Source: Schizochytrium sp. CCTCC M209059
Taxonomy: Eukaryota; Sar; Bigyra; Thraustochytrida; Thraustochytriidae
Reading direction: 5' to 3'
Length of the DNA stretch: 64,000 nucleotides
Assembly (NCBI GenBank): GCA_000818945.1
Contig: KN805372.1
Span: 469,214 to 533,213 of the forward strand
The notes beneath the pieces are model-generated. The model did no database searches, was not told the DNA's origin, and saw only the letters and a program-made list of their open reading frames with translations. Positions 9,440 through 18,351 of this stretch are shown here, one piece after another; within the stretch, counting starts at the first letter, position 1; each line of letters starts with the position of its first letter. The position numbers were made by a program, and so were the translations under genes.

Positions 9440-9726
9440 CTTTTCCTCCTAGCTGTCTATCCAGCTAGCTAGCTAGCGAACGCCAACCCACACGCGCGTA
9501 CAGAGCTCTCTCTCTCTCCCTCCTCTCTTGCCGAGGTTGGAGTGTCTGTTTGTGCGCGAACAAACGGGAGGGAGGCTGCTGTCGAACCACCCTACCGGCA
9601 GTCGACGCTCGCTCGTTTACGAGGTCTCTGCGCGGTCCCGCGCCCGCACTGCCCGTGCACACTCGTGCCCGGCGGCTGCGTCGCGTACGTTTCCTCCGGG
9701 TCGCGCGCGCTCGCACGGAGGTCGGC

Positions 9727-9790
9727 CTTTGTTTGTTTGTTTGTTTGTTTCTTTCTTTGTTGCTTGTTTGTTGTTTGTTTGTTTGTTTCT
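9727..9790. repeat. TTTG-rich simple repeat
   Basis: Tandem TTTG units, interrupted by TTTC and TTG, run for about 64 bp in the upstream region of the E2 gene. Confidence 0.9.
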
Positions 9791-10756
9791 AGCTTTCTTT
9801 TTCGCGATCGGGCCTCGGCCGTGGAAAAACACTCTCGCCGCAGACTGGCTGACGCGGGGGAGAGCGCGCGGACCGGGGGTCCCTCGCCAGACCTCTTGCG
9901 CGCTGCCGCGCCTGTGCCTGCACCTGCGCCTGCGCCTGCGCCTGCTGCTCGCCGGGGTGCGCCACGCGTCTCCTGCTGCCGCTGCCGCTGCTGCTCGCCC
10001 TCCCTCTTTCTCTTACGAGACTGCCAACGTTGCTGCACTTGGCGGCCGAAGCTCTGCGAAGTGCGCTATAGCGCCGTGCAAGTAGGTTATAGCGCGATTC
10101 CCCACTGTGCAAGGCTGCGGCGGTTGAGCGGCCCTAGCGTACGAAAGGTCAAGGATATAACGAGATTGTTGATCGAGGATCCGTGACAGAGAACTAGTAG
10201 GACGGTCGAGAAGCGGAGAGCAAGCTTCGAAGCGGAGCTCGCGAAGCTCGTGAAGCCCGCAGGTATGTGTATGTTCGACGGCTCAGAGGAAAAACGATCC
10301 CGGATCGTTTGGACGCTCGCCTGTCATGTCATCATGATGTGCAGTTGTTAGGCCAAGACTTGTTTCGAAAGCACTATCATCCGCAAATATACGATATACG
10401 TACCGAAGGTTCGAGACTAGAGTGGCGGCCACTTTGTCGCTTTTTCTGCGAATCACTAGTCACCCTAGGACAGCATACTCTCTCACACCAAACCAAAGGC
10501 CCTGCCTGATCTCTAACACTGCGAGCGCGGCATCTTCTTACGGATGATGACGATGATATCCAGGACCGGCCCCGATTCCCGCTCATCCCGCCTCCGAATA
10601 TCCAAGTCGCGCCGGCAGTGCTGGCGAGTACGGCTGCGCGATCCCCGAGCCAGGCCTTGCGGCAAGCGTGGCTCCGGGTGGATGCCTCGACGGCACTGAG
10701 TCGAGAAAGGTCGCAAACCCAATCGACAAGTTGTTGCTGCTGTCGTCAAGCACAAG

Positions 10757-10819
<63 letters not shown>

Positions 10820-10879
10820 CAATCAAACAATCAAACAATCAAACAATCAAACAATCAAACAATCAAACAATCAAACAAC
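10757..10879 (+). repeat. AATC array that changes to an AAACAATC array
   Basis: About fifteen AATC units (to about 10816) pass directly into about seven copies of an 8-bp unit, AAACAATC. The longer unit is the 4-mer with an inserted AAAC, so the second array looks derived from the first. Confidence 0.9.
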
Positions 10880-11384
10880 AAAGACGCGGCCGCCTTGCTT
10901 GCAGCACTGCAAAGTCCAAACCTCGCGCGAACTTGCGCCAGGCAGGCAGAGGCAAGGCAGAGGCAGGCAGCCCCGCTCGCCGCGACCGCTCAACCTCGAC
11001 CTCGGCGCCCGCGCCGCGCCGCGTCGTGCCGCCCGAGGCCCGGAGGCGAGGAACGCGGCGAAGAAAGGAAACGAGGAAAAGGCCCCGGACGAGGAGTGAC
11101 GTGCACCTACTGACCTGGCCAAGACCGAGAGAGCGGGAGGAGAAGCTCAGCATGGAGGTCGACGAGGCGCGGGCTCTGGCTCCTCCGGCTTTGCCGGCTT
11201 CGCTGGCTGCTGAGCGAGGCTGGCTGCCCGCTCGCTCGGCAGCGCGTCGGGGGGTGCGAAGAGCTCGCAAGGAGTGAAGAAATGGAGGAAGGAATGAACT
11301 GACGGAAAGAACTCGGACGTTTGCTCGTGTGCATATGGAAAACTATGGTTTCGCGCAGCGTTGTGAGCAAGAGCCTGGCAAAAG

Positions 11385-12163
11385 ATGTCCGGCTCGGTCA
11401 AACGCGACTATGACTACTTGTTCAAGGTAAGTGAGAGTAAACCTGAGCGCCGTGCAAGGGCAACAAGACGAGGAAAACACACAACGGGGGGGCAGGGGCG
11501 GTGGGCGAAAGATAGGGAAAACGAAAGGGAAAAGAGAAACTAACCTTGAGCCGGACACGCACTTTTCCTTTCATCGAGATCTAGCTGGTCCTGATCGGCG
11601 ATAGCGGCGTGGGAAAGTCATGTCTGCTGCTTCGATTCGCAGACGACAGCTTTACAGAGTCGTACATTAGCACGATTGGCGTAGACTTCCGCTTTCGAAC
11701 CGTCCGGGTGGATGACAAATACGTCAAGCTGCAAATCTGGGATACTGCTGGCCAGGAGCGCTTCCGCACCATCACCAGCGCGTACTACCGGGGCGCAGAC
11801 GGAATCATTATGGTGTACGATGTTACAAACCAAGAATCATTCGACCATGTACAAGACTGGCTGCAAGAAGTCAACCGATACTCGAACGAAGGCACGTGTA
11901 AATTGCTCATTGGCAACAAGAGCGACCGCGAGGACAAGAAGATTTCCACGCAGCAAGGCGAAGAGTTTGCCCAAAAGCTCGGTATGCCTTTTCTCGAGAC
12001 CAGCGCCAAGACAGCCTCCAACGTTGAGGCCGCCTTTTTGGCCATGGCTGCCGAGCTGATCAAGGCGCGTGACGAGGCCGGCGCCGGCGCCGGTGGGCCG
12101 GAGCCGCGAAACGTCGTCATTGGGGACACTGGCGATGACGGCAAGGGCGGTTGCTGCAAGTAA
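11385..12163 (+). CDS. RAB1: Rab1/Ypt1 small GTPase, two exons
   Basis: Exon 1 is 11385..11426 (14 codons, ending YDYLFK) and exon 2 is 11585..12163. The 158-bp intron has GTAAGT and a CTAG acceptor, and the splice keeps frame. The protein is 206 residues. It shows GDSGVGKS (P-loop), STIGVDF (switch I), WDTAGQERFRT (switch II), GNKSD and ETSAK, and the tail GGCCK carries two cysteines for geranylgeranylation. LLLRFADDSFTESYISTIGV is nearly the Rab1 consensus, so ER-to-Golgi traffic is the expected role. Without exon 1 the protein would lack the start of beta-1 and the first part of the P-loop. Confidence 0.95.
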
Positions 12164-12662
12164 ATTCCTTGATCGATGATATTCCTTTTTCACCCCTTTT
12201 TGCATCTGCTGCCGGCCTCCCCACCCAAGACACATGACAAAGAAGAACCTAGCGTCCGCTGCCAGCGATAACGCAAAGGAGGCTCGCCGCCTGGGCATCT
12301 TTCGTGAAGCTAAATGAGAAAAGTCAAGCTTGTTTCACATTTCAATTCTTCTCAGCATCTCGTTGGCTGTTGTAAAAAAGTACTGCCGAAGGCACAACAG
12401 AAGAGCGATGAAACAGCAACACCGCGTGCTTTTCTTTGTCGTCGACCCCATTCTTGTCTCATCAACGTCGTCTATGGAAACGTTGTGCGCGCGTGTACAC
12501 AACTTGTACACGCGCAGTTTCCAAATGAGCGCCTACTGCTGGTATCGTCGGACTTGCGCGAGTGAAATGACGACACGCGCCGTTTCTTTCTCACCACTCA
12601 TAGGAGCTCTACTCTTGATATCTTCGTCCCGCCCATGACATCTGCTTTCCATGTCCACCACT
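12164..12662. other. Convergent 3' gap of RAB1 and PHD genes
   Basis: Both neighbours end here. The gap contains a strong hairpin at 12489..12515 and no coding signal. Confidence 0.6.
12489..12515. other. Perfect 11-bp stem hairpin
   Basis: GCGCGTGTACA and TGTACACGCGC are exact reverse complements separated by 5 nt (CAACT). The hairpin sits about 330 bp after the RAB1 stop and about 150 bp beyond the PHD stop. It could shape either 3' UTR. No poly-T tract follows, so nothing suggests Pol III termination. Confidence 0.5.
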
Positions 12663-14453
12663 TTACACGCTGGAAGCATCATTGTATAGCTCTCGCAAAC
12701 TTGCATCGGCACTGCTCGAATAAGACTTCCCATCCTCGTAATCTGCATCGACCTCGTCCTCCTCGTCGTCATCGTCCTCATTGCCATCGTTGTCCTTTTT
12801 TATTTTGCTGCGTTGCCGTCCCTTGCGCTCTCCCTTCTCTCGAGTCTTGGACACCGCGTCGGGGCCAGGGCCAGTATTATCATTTGCCTCCTCCTTTTCA
12901 CTGTCCTGGGCGCCTTCATCTTTGAACATTTGCGCAGCAAGCGCACGGTAGTCGACTTTCGGTCGCTGTCGCTTAAAATCAAGCACCAGTGAGGACTCTT
13001 GGGCATCCATTGCGTCGTCTTCCTCGTCGCTTTCAGCCTCGTCCAGCTCTTCTTCATCATCAGTATCAAACGACTCATCGGAAGACGACCCTTCCGAGTT
13101 GAAAGAGTGCGTGTCCCATGCAGCCTTGGCTGCAACCTTGGGTTTGCGGATGCGCCGCCCACTTCGTCGCGACCGCTTGGCATCAATTGTCTCTGCTTCG
13201 GCGGCGTCGAGCTTGGCCAACTCTGCCATCGTAAAGGAAGGAGGATACACCTCTCGCCAGTCGTCAAAGTCCGTGTCGAACACTGCATTAATCTCATTCA
13301 AACCCTCGAGCATGCACGTGCAACGACGGCAAAACCAGTCGTCGTCGTCCTCTTTGAGCTCCTCGTCCGAAATGACCGGATCGCAGCAGTTCTGATGAAA
13401 CGCTTTGTTGCAGCCCTCCAGGTCGCACATGACGATATCATTCGTTTCATCATTCGAATCACCACCATGGCATTTAGAGCACAGGATATGCTCAAAGGAG
13501 AGGCCGTCGTCATCGGGCTCGCGTAGAGCGGCTTCTTGCTTGGCGTCTTCTCCCTCCATAAGGTCACGAAGCAGCGCGTGGATCTTGGCTTTGATAGCCA
13601 CCACCTTGCGCCGCGCAGCTGCGAGCTCCTTTTCGGGCCGCATCTTTTCCAGGTTGGCGCTCCGCCACCCTTCGCGCTCGTACGTCTCGAGCATGGTGTG
13701 CTCAAAGCTAATCTGCCTCAGGGCGTCGCGTAGGCGCACAAAAAAGGGACGCCATGTCGGGCTCTGCTTGATTTCTTGCAAAAGACTGCGCTTCGGCCCT
13801 TTCTTCTTCTCCGTCGGCGCCACAACGCCCGGTCCAGAAGACGACGAGGAAGAGGATGAAGAAGTTAGCGGCACTTGCGTCACTCCCAACGCTGTCTGCA
13901 ACGGTGGCGAGGGTACCTGCTCGGCCCCAGACTCTTGATGTAGGGTAGCGTCATCATCAAGGTCTGATTTAGGAACCACAACGCTCGTTATCACAGCTTC
14001 ATGAGACGGGCTAAAAATTCCCTCGCGTTTCGTGAGCCAGCTGTCGCCATCTACACGGATCTTTTTCCGCCGCAGCCGCATTGGTGAGGCGTCCTCGTTC
14101 TCTGTGCGTTTTAGCCCCTTGCGCCCTGGTCCCTTCTTGACCACATTATCCGTCTTCTTTCCGTCTTCGAGGGGCTGCTCCTTGCTTCGTCCCCGTCGGG
14201 TCTCTCGCTTCGCTCCCTTCTTTACGTCTTCTTGCGTGTCGTGCGCCGCCGTTCTCTGCTCGCTTGTTCGTCGTGCGTCATGACGGTTTGGGCTCGCCAT
14301 GCGACCATTCTCCTTCTTCATCGTCTTCTTCTTCGGGTCGAGGCGCTGCTTCTTTTCTTCTTGGGCCTGCTGCTGCTCCTGTTTCAAGTTTTGCTGCTCT
14401 CTCTTGGGCATCGTTCGACGCGTGGTCTGCCGCGAGCTCATCTCGCCTGCCAT
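12663..14453 (-). CDS. PHD-finger chromatin protein, HAT3.1/PRH-like
   Basis: The protein has 596 residues from an ATG. The N-terminal 130 residues are very basic (KKR-rich) and probably nuclear. A PHD finger lies at about 322 to 385: C-x2-C opening (LCSKCHG), then MCDLEGCNKAFHQNCC and WFCRRCTC, giving the C4HC3 zinc pattern. Just after it, LNEINAVFDTDFDDWREVYP resembles the segment that follows the PHD in plant HAT3.1 and PRH proteins. The homeodomain of those proteins is not seen. The C-terminal 150 residues are acidic and Ser-rich. Reading of histone H3 tails is likely from the family; the exact ligand is not known. Confidence 0.82.
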   Translation of the reverse strand: MAGEMSSRQTTRRTMPKREQQNLKQEQQQAQEEKKQRLDPKKKTMKKENGRMASPNRHDARRTSEQRTAAHDTQEDVKKGAKRETRRGRSKEQPLEDGKKTDNVVKKGPGRKGLKRTENEDASPMRLRRKKIRVDGDSWLTKREGIFSPSHEAVITSVVVPKSDLDDDATLHQESGAEQVPSPPLQTALGVTQVPLTSSSSSSSSSGPGVVAPTEKKKGPKRSLLQEIKQSPTWRPFFVRLRDALRQISFEHTMLETYEREGWRSANLEKMRPEKELAAARRKVVAIKAKIHALLRDLMEGEDAKQEAALREPDDDGLSFEHILCSKCHGGDSNDETNDIVMCDLEGCNKAFHQNCCDPVISDEELKEDDDDWFCRRCTCMLEGLNEINAVFDTDFDDWREVYPPSFTMAELAKLDAAEAETIDAKRSRRSGRRIRKPKVAAKAAWDTHSFNSEGSSSDESFDTDDEEELDEAESDEEDDAMDAQESSLVLDFKRQRPKVDYRALAAQMFKDEGAQDSEKEEANDNTGPGPDAVSKTREKGERKGRQRSKIKKDNDGNEDDDDEEDEVDADYEDGKSYSSSADASLRELYNDASSV

Positions 14454-14990
14454 CGTCTTGCAAGAGCCTCGGCTTGTTTACTCCTGGATTGCGCGATTGG
14501 AACTGGCGGCATCCGACCGCCGCCGGCCGCTGACAACAATTATTGCCACAGTGACGTGTGGATGAACGAATGTCAACAAATTCGCGCTGGCTGCTCTGGG
14601 AGAGGGAGAGAGAGGACATGACAACGAATGGAGGAGGCTCGAAGCACTGACAGAAAGGATGGTGGACGTTCGAGATAAACCAACAGAGGACGAGTGAATA
14701 GAAGAAGAAGAAGAAGAAGAAGAAGCACGACAGCGATATTCGACAGTACAATGCAATCCGATGCTTGCTTTCTTTCTTTTTCTTTCTTTTTCTTTCTTTT
14801 TCTTTCTTTTTCTTTCTTTCTCGTTTGTTTCCGATTGTTTGTTTCGTTGTGAAGGATGAATCCGGCTGACACGCACCTCCATTACAAAGAGACGTAACGC
14901 GAAGAATAAATCTTAGATAGAATAATAAGAGAGTCAAATCGTACAGGGTCATGAGCGCAAGAGATTAATCAGCGCCTCCGCTCGGTCGTC
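14454..14990. other. Simple-repeat spacer upstream of PHD gene
   Basis: The spacer lies between the PHD start and the 3' end of the AIRIM-like gene. It holds (GAA)n at 14701..14725 and a pyrimidine decamer array. No gene is seen. Confidence 0.6.
14701..14820. repeat. (GAA)n and a TCTTTCTTTT decamer array
   Basis: About eight GAA units lie at 14701..14725. A 10-bp unit, TCTTTCTTTT, is repeated about five times at 14771..14820. Both are one-sided purine/pyrimidine tracts. Confidence 0.9.
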
Positions 14991-15530
14991 TCAGGTAGCC
15001 ATAGAGACAGCCGCAGCAGCCGAAGTAGCAGCGCTGGGGCCGTTCCACGCACGCTGAAGGTCGATAAAGCGATCAGAGCCATCTACAAGTACAGCTGCTT
15101 CAAGCAGCTGCTTCTTGCGCCAATACTCCTGACCTAGCCAGTACGTCATGGCCTGAGCAGCTTCATCAGTTGCTGCAAAGGGCTGCATCTGCTTCCAAAC
15201 GACCTCGAGCTCCTCTACGCAAAAACGAAGCTGCTCAAGGGTCTCCTCTGCACGGCGGACAAGTGCTGCCACGAGTTTTGGCAAAAGCTCTGCATAAATG
15301 TCGACAAAGCTCGATGCATGGTCTACACCTGCACCTGGACCTCCACCTGCACTGTTGTCCACTGTAGCAGGTCGCGCAAAAGGCCCCGGCAGCGGCAGTC
15401 CGAGGTCCTGGTATTTGCGTGCCGTCTCGAGGCGCTGCAGCACCGCCACGAGCGAGTCGAGGAGCTGCGACCCGCGCGTCTCCACTCCAGTGAAGCGCTC
15501 TCGGAGCCTGCTGACTGCGCGCGAGCTCAT
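14991..15530 (-). CDS. AIRIM (C1orf109)-like ribosome-biogenesis factor
   Basis: The protein has 179 residues from the ATG at 15530; a longer frame exists upstream but begins only at GTG. It is mostly alpha-helical. The pattern fits C1orf109/AIRIM as I remember it: a helical N-terminus (LLDSLVAVLQRLETARKY), a Pro-rich link, a long middle helix (ETLEQLRFCVEELEVVW), then YWLGQEYWRKKQLLEA and the ending LQRAWNG. In animals AIRIM belongs to the SPATA5-SPATA5L1 AAA complex that recycles 60S assembly factors. Length agrees with the about 200-residue human protein. The similarity is modest and needs a profile search. It is divergent from the NCA2-like gene, with 187 bp between the starts. Confidence 0.55.
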   Translation of the reverse strand: MSSRAVSRLRERFTGVETRGSQLLDSLVAVLQRLETARKYQDLGLPLPGPFARPATVDNSAGGGPGAGVDHASSFVDIYAELLPKLVAALVRRAEETLEQLRFCVEELEVVWKQMQPFAATDEAAQAMTYWLGQEYWRKKQLLEAAVLVDGSDRFIDLQRAWNGPSAATSAAAAVSMAT

Positions 15531-15717
15531 AGTTGCAGCGCTGGTCCGTCGCGCCGGACCTTCTTCCCCCGGTTCGCGCGAGCCAGCCTGCGTCCGCGCG
15601 TGCCGCACGCGTGCGAGTTAAAGTAAAGGGTCTGCAGGTCTGCGGGTTTGGGCTGCCTGCAAAGTGACGACCACACTCCGAGCTCCAGACCCGGAGCAGC
15701 TGGCCCGCTCGCTCGCC

Positions 15718-17583
15718 ATGGAGCGCGAGGCCGCGGCGAGGGTGCTCGAGGTGCTCGAGCAGAGGCAGTCGCCGCCACTCTTGGCTCGTCGCCTCGCAAC
15801 GCTAGCACCCAAGGCCTCCTGGGTCAAATTCGTCGAGGCCCAACGCGGCATCGCGCGCGACGAGGCCCACGAAGACGAACACCAAAACGGGCGCGAGGAC
15901 GAGCACAAGCAGCACGAGACTCTTCGCAGTGGCCTCTATCGACAGAGAGGGGGGCGAGGAAAGGGAGCGCAAATTCTGGACGAGGATGACGCTCTCGAAC
16001 GGGCCGTCATTGGGATGCAAAATCGCGTGAGCATGTCGATATGGGCAGCCGTCCTGGTTTGTGAACTTACAAGCCTCAAGATGTTCCTGTGTGGCGTGCT
16101 TGATGTAGGATCTGCGCAGCTTGGATTCTGGCGCGACATTGAGGAGAGGCCCATGCGAAGCTCAATTCTGCGTATGGCTGCATGCCCAGTGCCTGATCTC
16201 GACGCTCTCGAAGTATCTCTGCTCGTACTAATGGAGGCGCTCGGGGACTGCGAGCTCGCGCTCCGTAGGATCGCGCAGCATTGGGCACACGCCTCGCCGC
16301 GTCGTAGACGTGGCATTGTACGGCGCATTCTCATCCTTGAGCTGCGAATTTGCACGCTCAATGGCGTCTCGGAGTCGGGATCAGGAGTTGGCGATGCAGA
16401 AAAACAACTTGCGTGCCTGGAATCGCATGTACCCTTTGTTCGTCGTACACTTCCGCAATGCGTTACGCGCTTCATGGAGAGGTGCTCGCAAAAGACCCAG
16501 ATTCCGCGCTGGTGGCGCTATCGGTGGCCGGAGCTCGTGATTGCCGCGAGCGTAGGGACCGCATTTGCCTATTTAGCCTGGAATGGGAATGTACATTCAT
16601 GGTTGGATAGTGCGAGTCTAGCTCGCCGAGGCATCGCTCCAGGAACAGGCAACGCTAGCGCAGCAGGTACAGGAGTGGCGCCCGCTGGGAATGCTGGCAT
16701 TCGCGCTTTGTTACAGCCTGCAACATGGTCGGCGCTCTGGATCACGTGCCGCGACAAAGCATCGGCTTGGATCAATAAAAAGTTCCTTACACACGTGACA
16801 TCGCCAACGCAGAATCTGATCAATGAACTCATCAACTTTCGCGAACTCGAAGCACGCATTGAAATCTTTAACAAGGACGATGAGCTCGCGCTCAACGAGT
16901 GTCAGCTGCGTTTGCAGGAACTCTTTGCCGCAGAGACGGCGCAGCGCGCTGCATCCAAATCCCCTTCGGCTGCTGCGCTGCCACCGAATGCAGCCACGGC
17001 GCGGCTTTTGGGAAAAGATCTCGCGCAGTTCACTTCTGCGCATGAAGCGTTCGTACGAAACCCGCACCGCGCAATCCTTGGCGGGACTCGAGCAATGCGA
17101 CCGCTCTTGGTGAATTTGTACTTTGTCAAGGCCGAAATTTACTATGTGCTCAAGGCGATGCACGTGCTGAATCGCGGTTCGAATTTCCACTTTGAGATGA
17201 TGGCAATGGTGCCGGCGATTTTAGCTTTTCGCGGTATTTTTCGTGGTCTACGGACGATCCTCTTTTCCCGAGGTCGACACAAGATCTCTCGCAGCGGGCA
17301 TGCGATTGCAAAGCGTCTACAATACACTTTACGGGACCTCGAGCAGCTCGCTAATCGAGGAGCACACATTGGAGACGATGCGGCTAGTCTAGGGCGCTTC
17401 CTCATGCTTTCCCACCAATTAAAGGTCACTGTGGCAGAGCATCTCGAACCTACAATGCACACGGGTGAGCGTCTTCGGCTCAAAGCCTTTTGGCGCGCGC
17501 TCGCGTCCTTTTCCGCCACGACCCATGCTCACGATGGCCTTTTGGGACGCTTCCTCATGGTTCTTAATGATCCTGCACCCTGA
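15718..17583 (+). CDS. NCA2-family mitochondrial protein
   Basis: The protein has 621 residues from the first ATG (15718); the frame is open upstream but only from a GTG. The C-terminal half carries the NCA2 signature: NPHRAILGGTRAMRPLLVN, an FVKAEIYYVLKAMHVL helix, then the hydrophobic MVPAILAFRGIFRGL. A second probable membrane segment is ELVIAASVGTAFAYLAW, about residue 287. Yeast Nca2 acts in mitochondria and affects expression of ATP synthase subunits 6 and 8. The N-terminal region is helical and charged without a clear targeting peptide. The family assignment is firm on the C-terminal motif and the function is by analogy. Confidence 0.78.
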   Translation: MEREAAARVLEVLEQRQSPPLLARRLATLAPKASWVKFVEAQRGIARDEAHEDEHQNGREDEHKQHETLRSGLYRQRGGRGKGAQILDEDDALERAVIGMQNRVSMSIWAAVLVCELTSLKMFLCGVLDVGSAQLGFWRDIEERPMRSSILRMAACPVPDLDALEVSLLVLMEALGDCELALRRIAQHWAHASPRRRRGIVRRILILELRICTLNGVSESGSGVGDAEKQLACLESHVPFVRRTLPQCVTRFMERCSQKTQIPRWWRYRWPELVIAASVGTAFAYLAWNGNVHSWLDSASLARRGIAPGTGNASAAGTGVAPAGNAGIRALLQPATWSALWITCRDKASAWINKKFLTHVTSPTQNLINELINFRELEARIEIFNKDDELALNECQLRLQELFAAETAQRAASKSPSAAALPPNAATARLLGKDLAQFTSAHEAFVRNPHRAILGGTRAMRPLLVNLYFVKAEIYYVLKAMHVLNRGSNFHFEMMAMVPAILAFRGIFRGLRTILFSRGRHKISRSGHAIAKRLQYTLRDLEQLANRGAHIGDDAASLGRFLMLSHQLKVTVAEHLEPTMHTGERLRLKAFWRALASFSATTHAHDGLLGRFLMVLNDPAP

Positions 17584-18351
17584 GGACTTGGACCGAATGT
17601 GAATTCCGATGAGGTGACTTGTCCTTACAGTCCGAGTGCATCCAATGAATTGAGCGCAGAGTGCAAGACGGTCATGTTTCCGACGTGGTAAGGAAAGCAA
17701 AAATTTTTCCGGGAGACAAAACGCTCTCTTCGCTCCAAAAGAAAAAGACGACAATTGTGTAAACATGTACGGTTGCAACCCAATCACTTCTACATCTACG
17801 CGGAAGCCGAAGTTTCGGTATACGCAACTCAAAGCAAGCATTTGTACGTGCAGAAAATTCTCACCGCAAAATCTGGACCGAGCGGCGCGTGTGCTGGGAA
17901 GCTTCTGCAACTGCGCTAACTTGAGCAGTGACGGTATACAACTTCTTCTTACGTAAGCTTGGGGTGATACGACAATTGCCAGCCAGCGTGGTGCACGCTC
18001 TGTCTGCGCAGAACTCGCTAGCTTACCATGGATGACCGCAGCGAGCCTGTGTGCAAATCCTGGAAGGCCATTTGGTGTCGCTCATCAAATATCGCCGGTT
18101 AACGCCGATTGCGCAAATAGCAGCAAAAACAAATCGAAACAGAGCAGTTCTCGAATCTCGCAGCGTGACATCTCGCCTTGGCGGGCGGGCTGGACGTACG
18201 CAGAGGACGTCGTACGGCGCATGCCGAGCTGAGCTGAGTCGAGACCAACCAAAGGATCTGAGCGCGTGCTGCTCGTAGTCGCACACAAGGAAAGAGGAAA
18301 AGAGGCGAGCAAGCGATAGAGATTAGTTGACAGATAGTCCTGAGATTGATC
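17584..18351. other. Gene-free spacer upstream of TMLH
   Basis: This 768-bp stretch separates two plus-strand genes. Nothing with coding character, repeats or strong motifs was found. Confidence 0.5.

Larger units (their letters stand above)
9440..11384. other. Long divergent spacer between E2 and RAB1
   Basis: This 1.9-kb stretch separates two genes that point away from each other. It holds a TTTG-rich tract, CCTGCG repeats near 9915..9945 and a tetranucleotide/octanucleotide array. Long frames through these repeats have no family signature and look like chance frames in repetitive, GC-rich DNA. No gene is called. Confidence 0.5.

Noticed and set aside
9542..10186. Plus-strand frames upstream of E2
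   Set aside because: They pass through TTTG and CCTGCG repeats and lack a family match.
10618..11277. Frame with INQSINQS repeats
   Set aside because: It is the translation of the AATC simple repeat; flanks have no protein signal.
17168..17184. GGTTCGAATTTCC, like a tRNA B box
   Set aside because: It lies inside the NCA2 coding region and no tRNA cloverleaf can be drawn around it.
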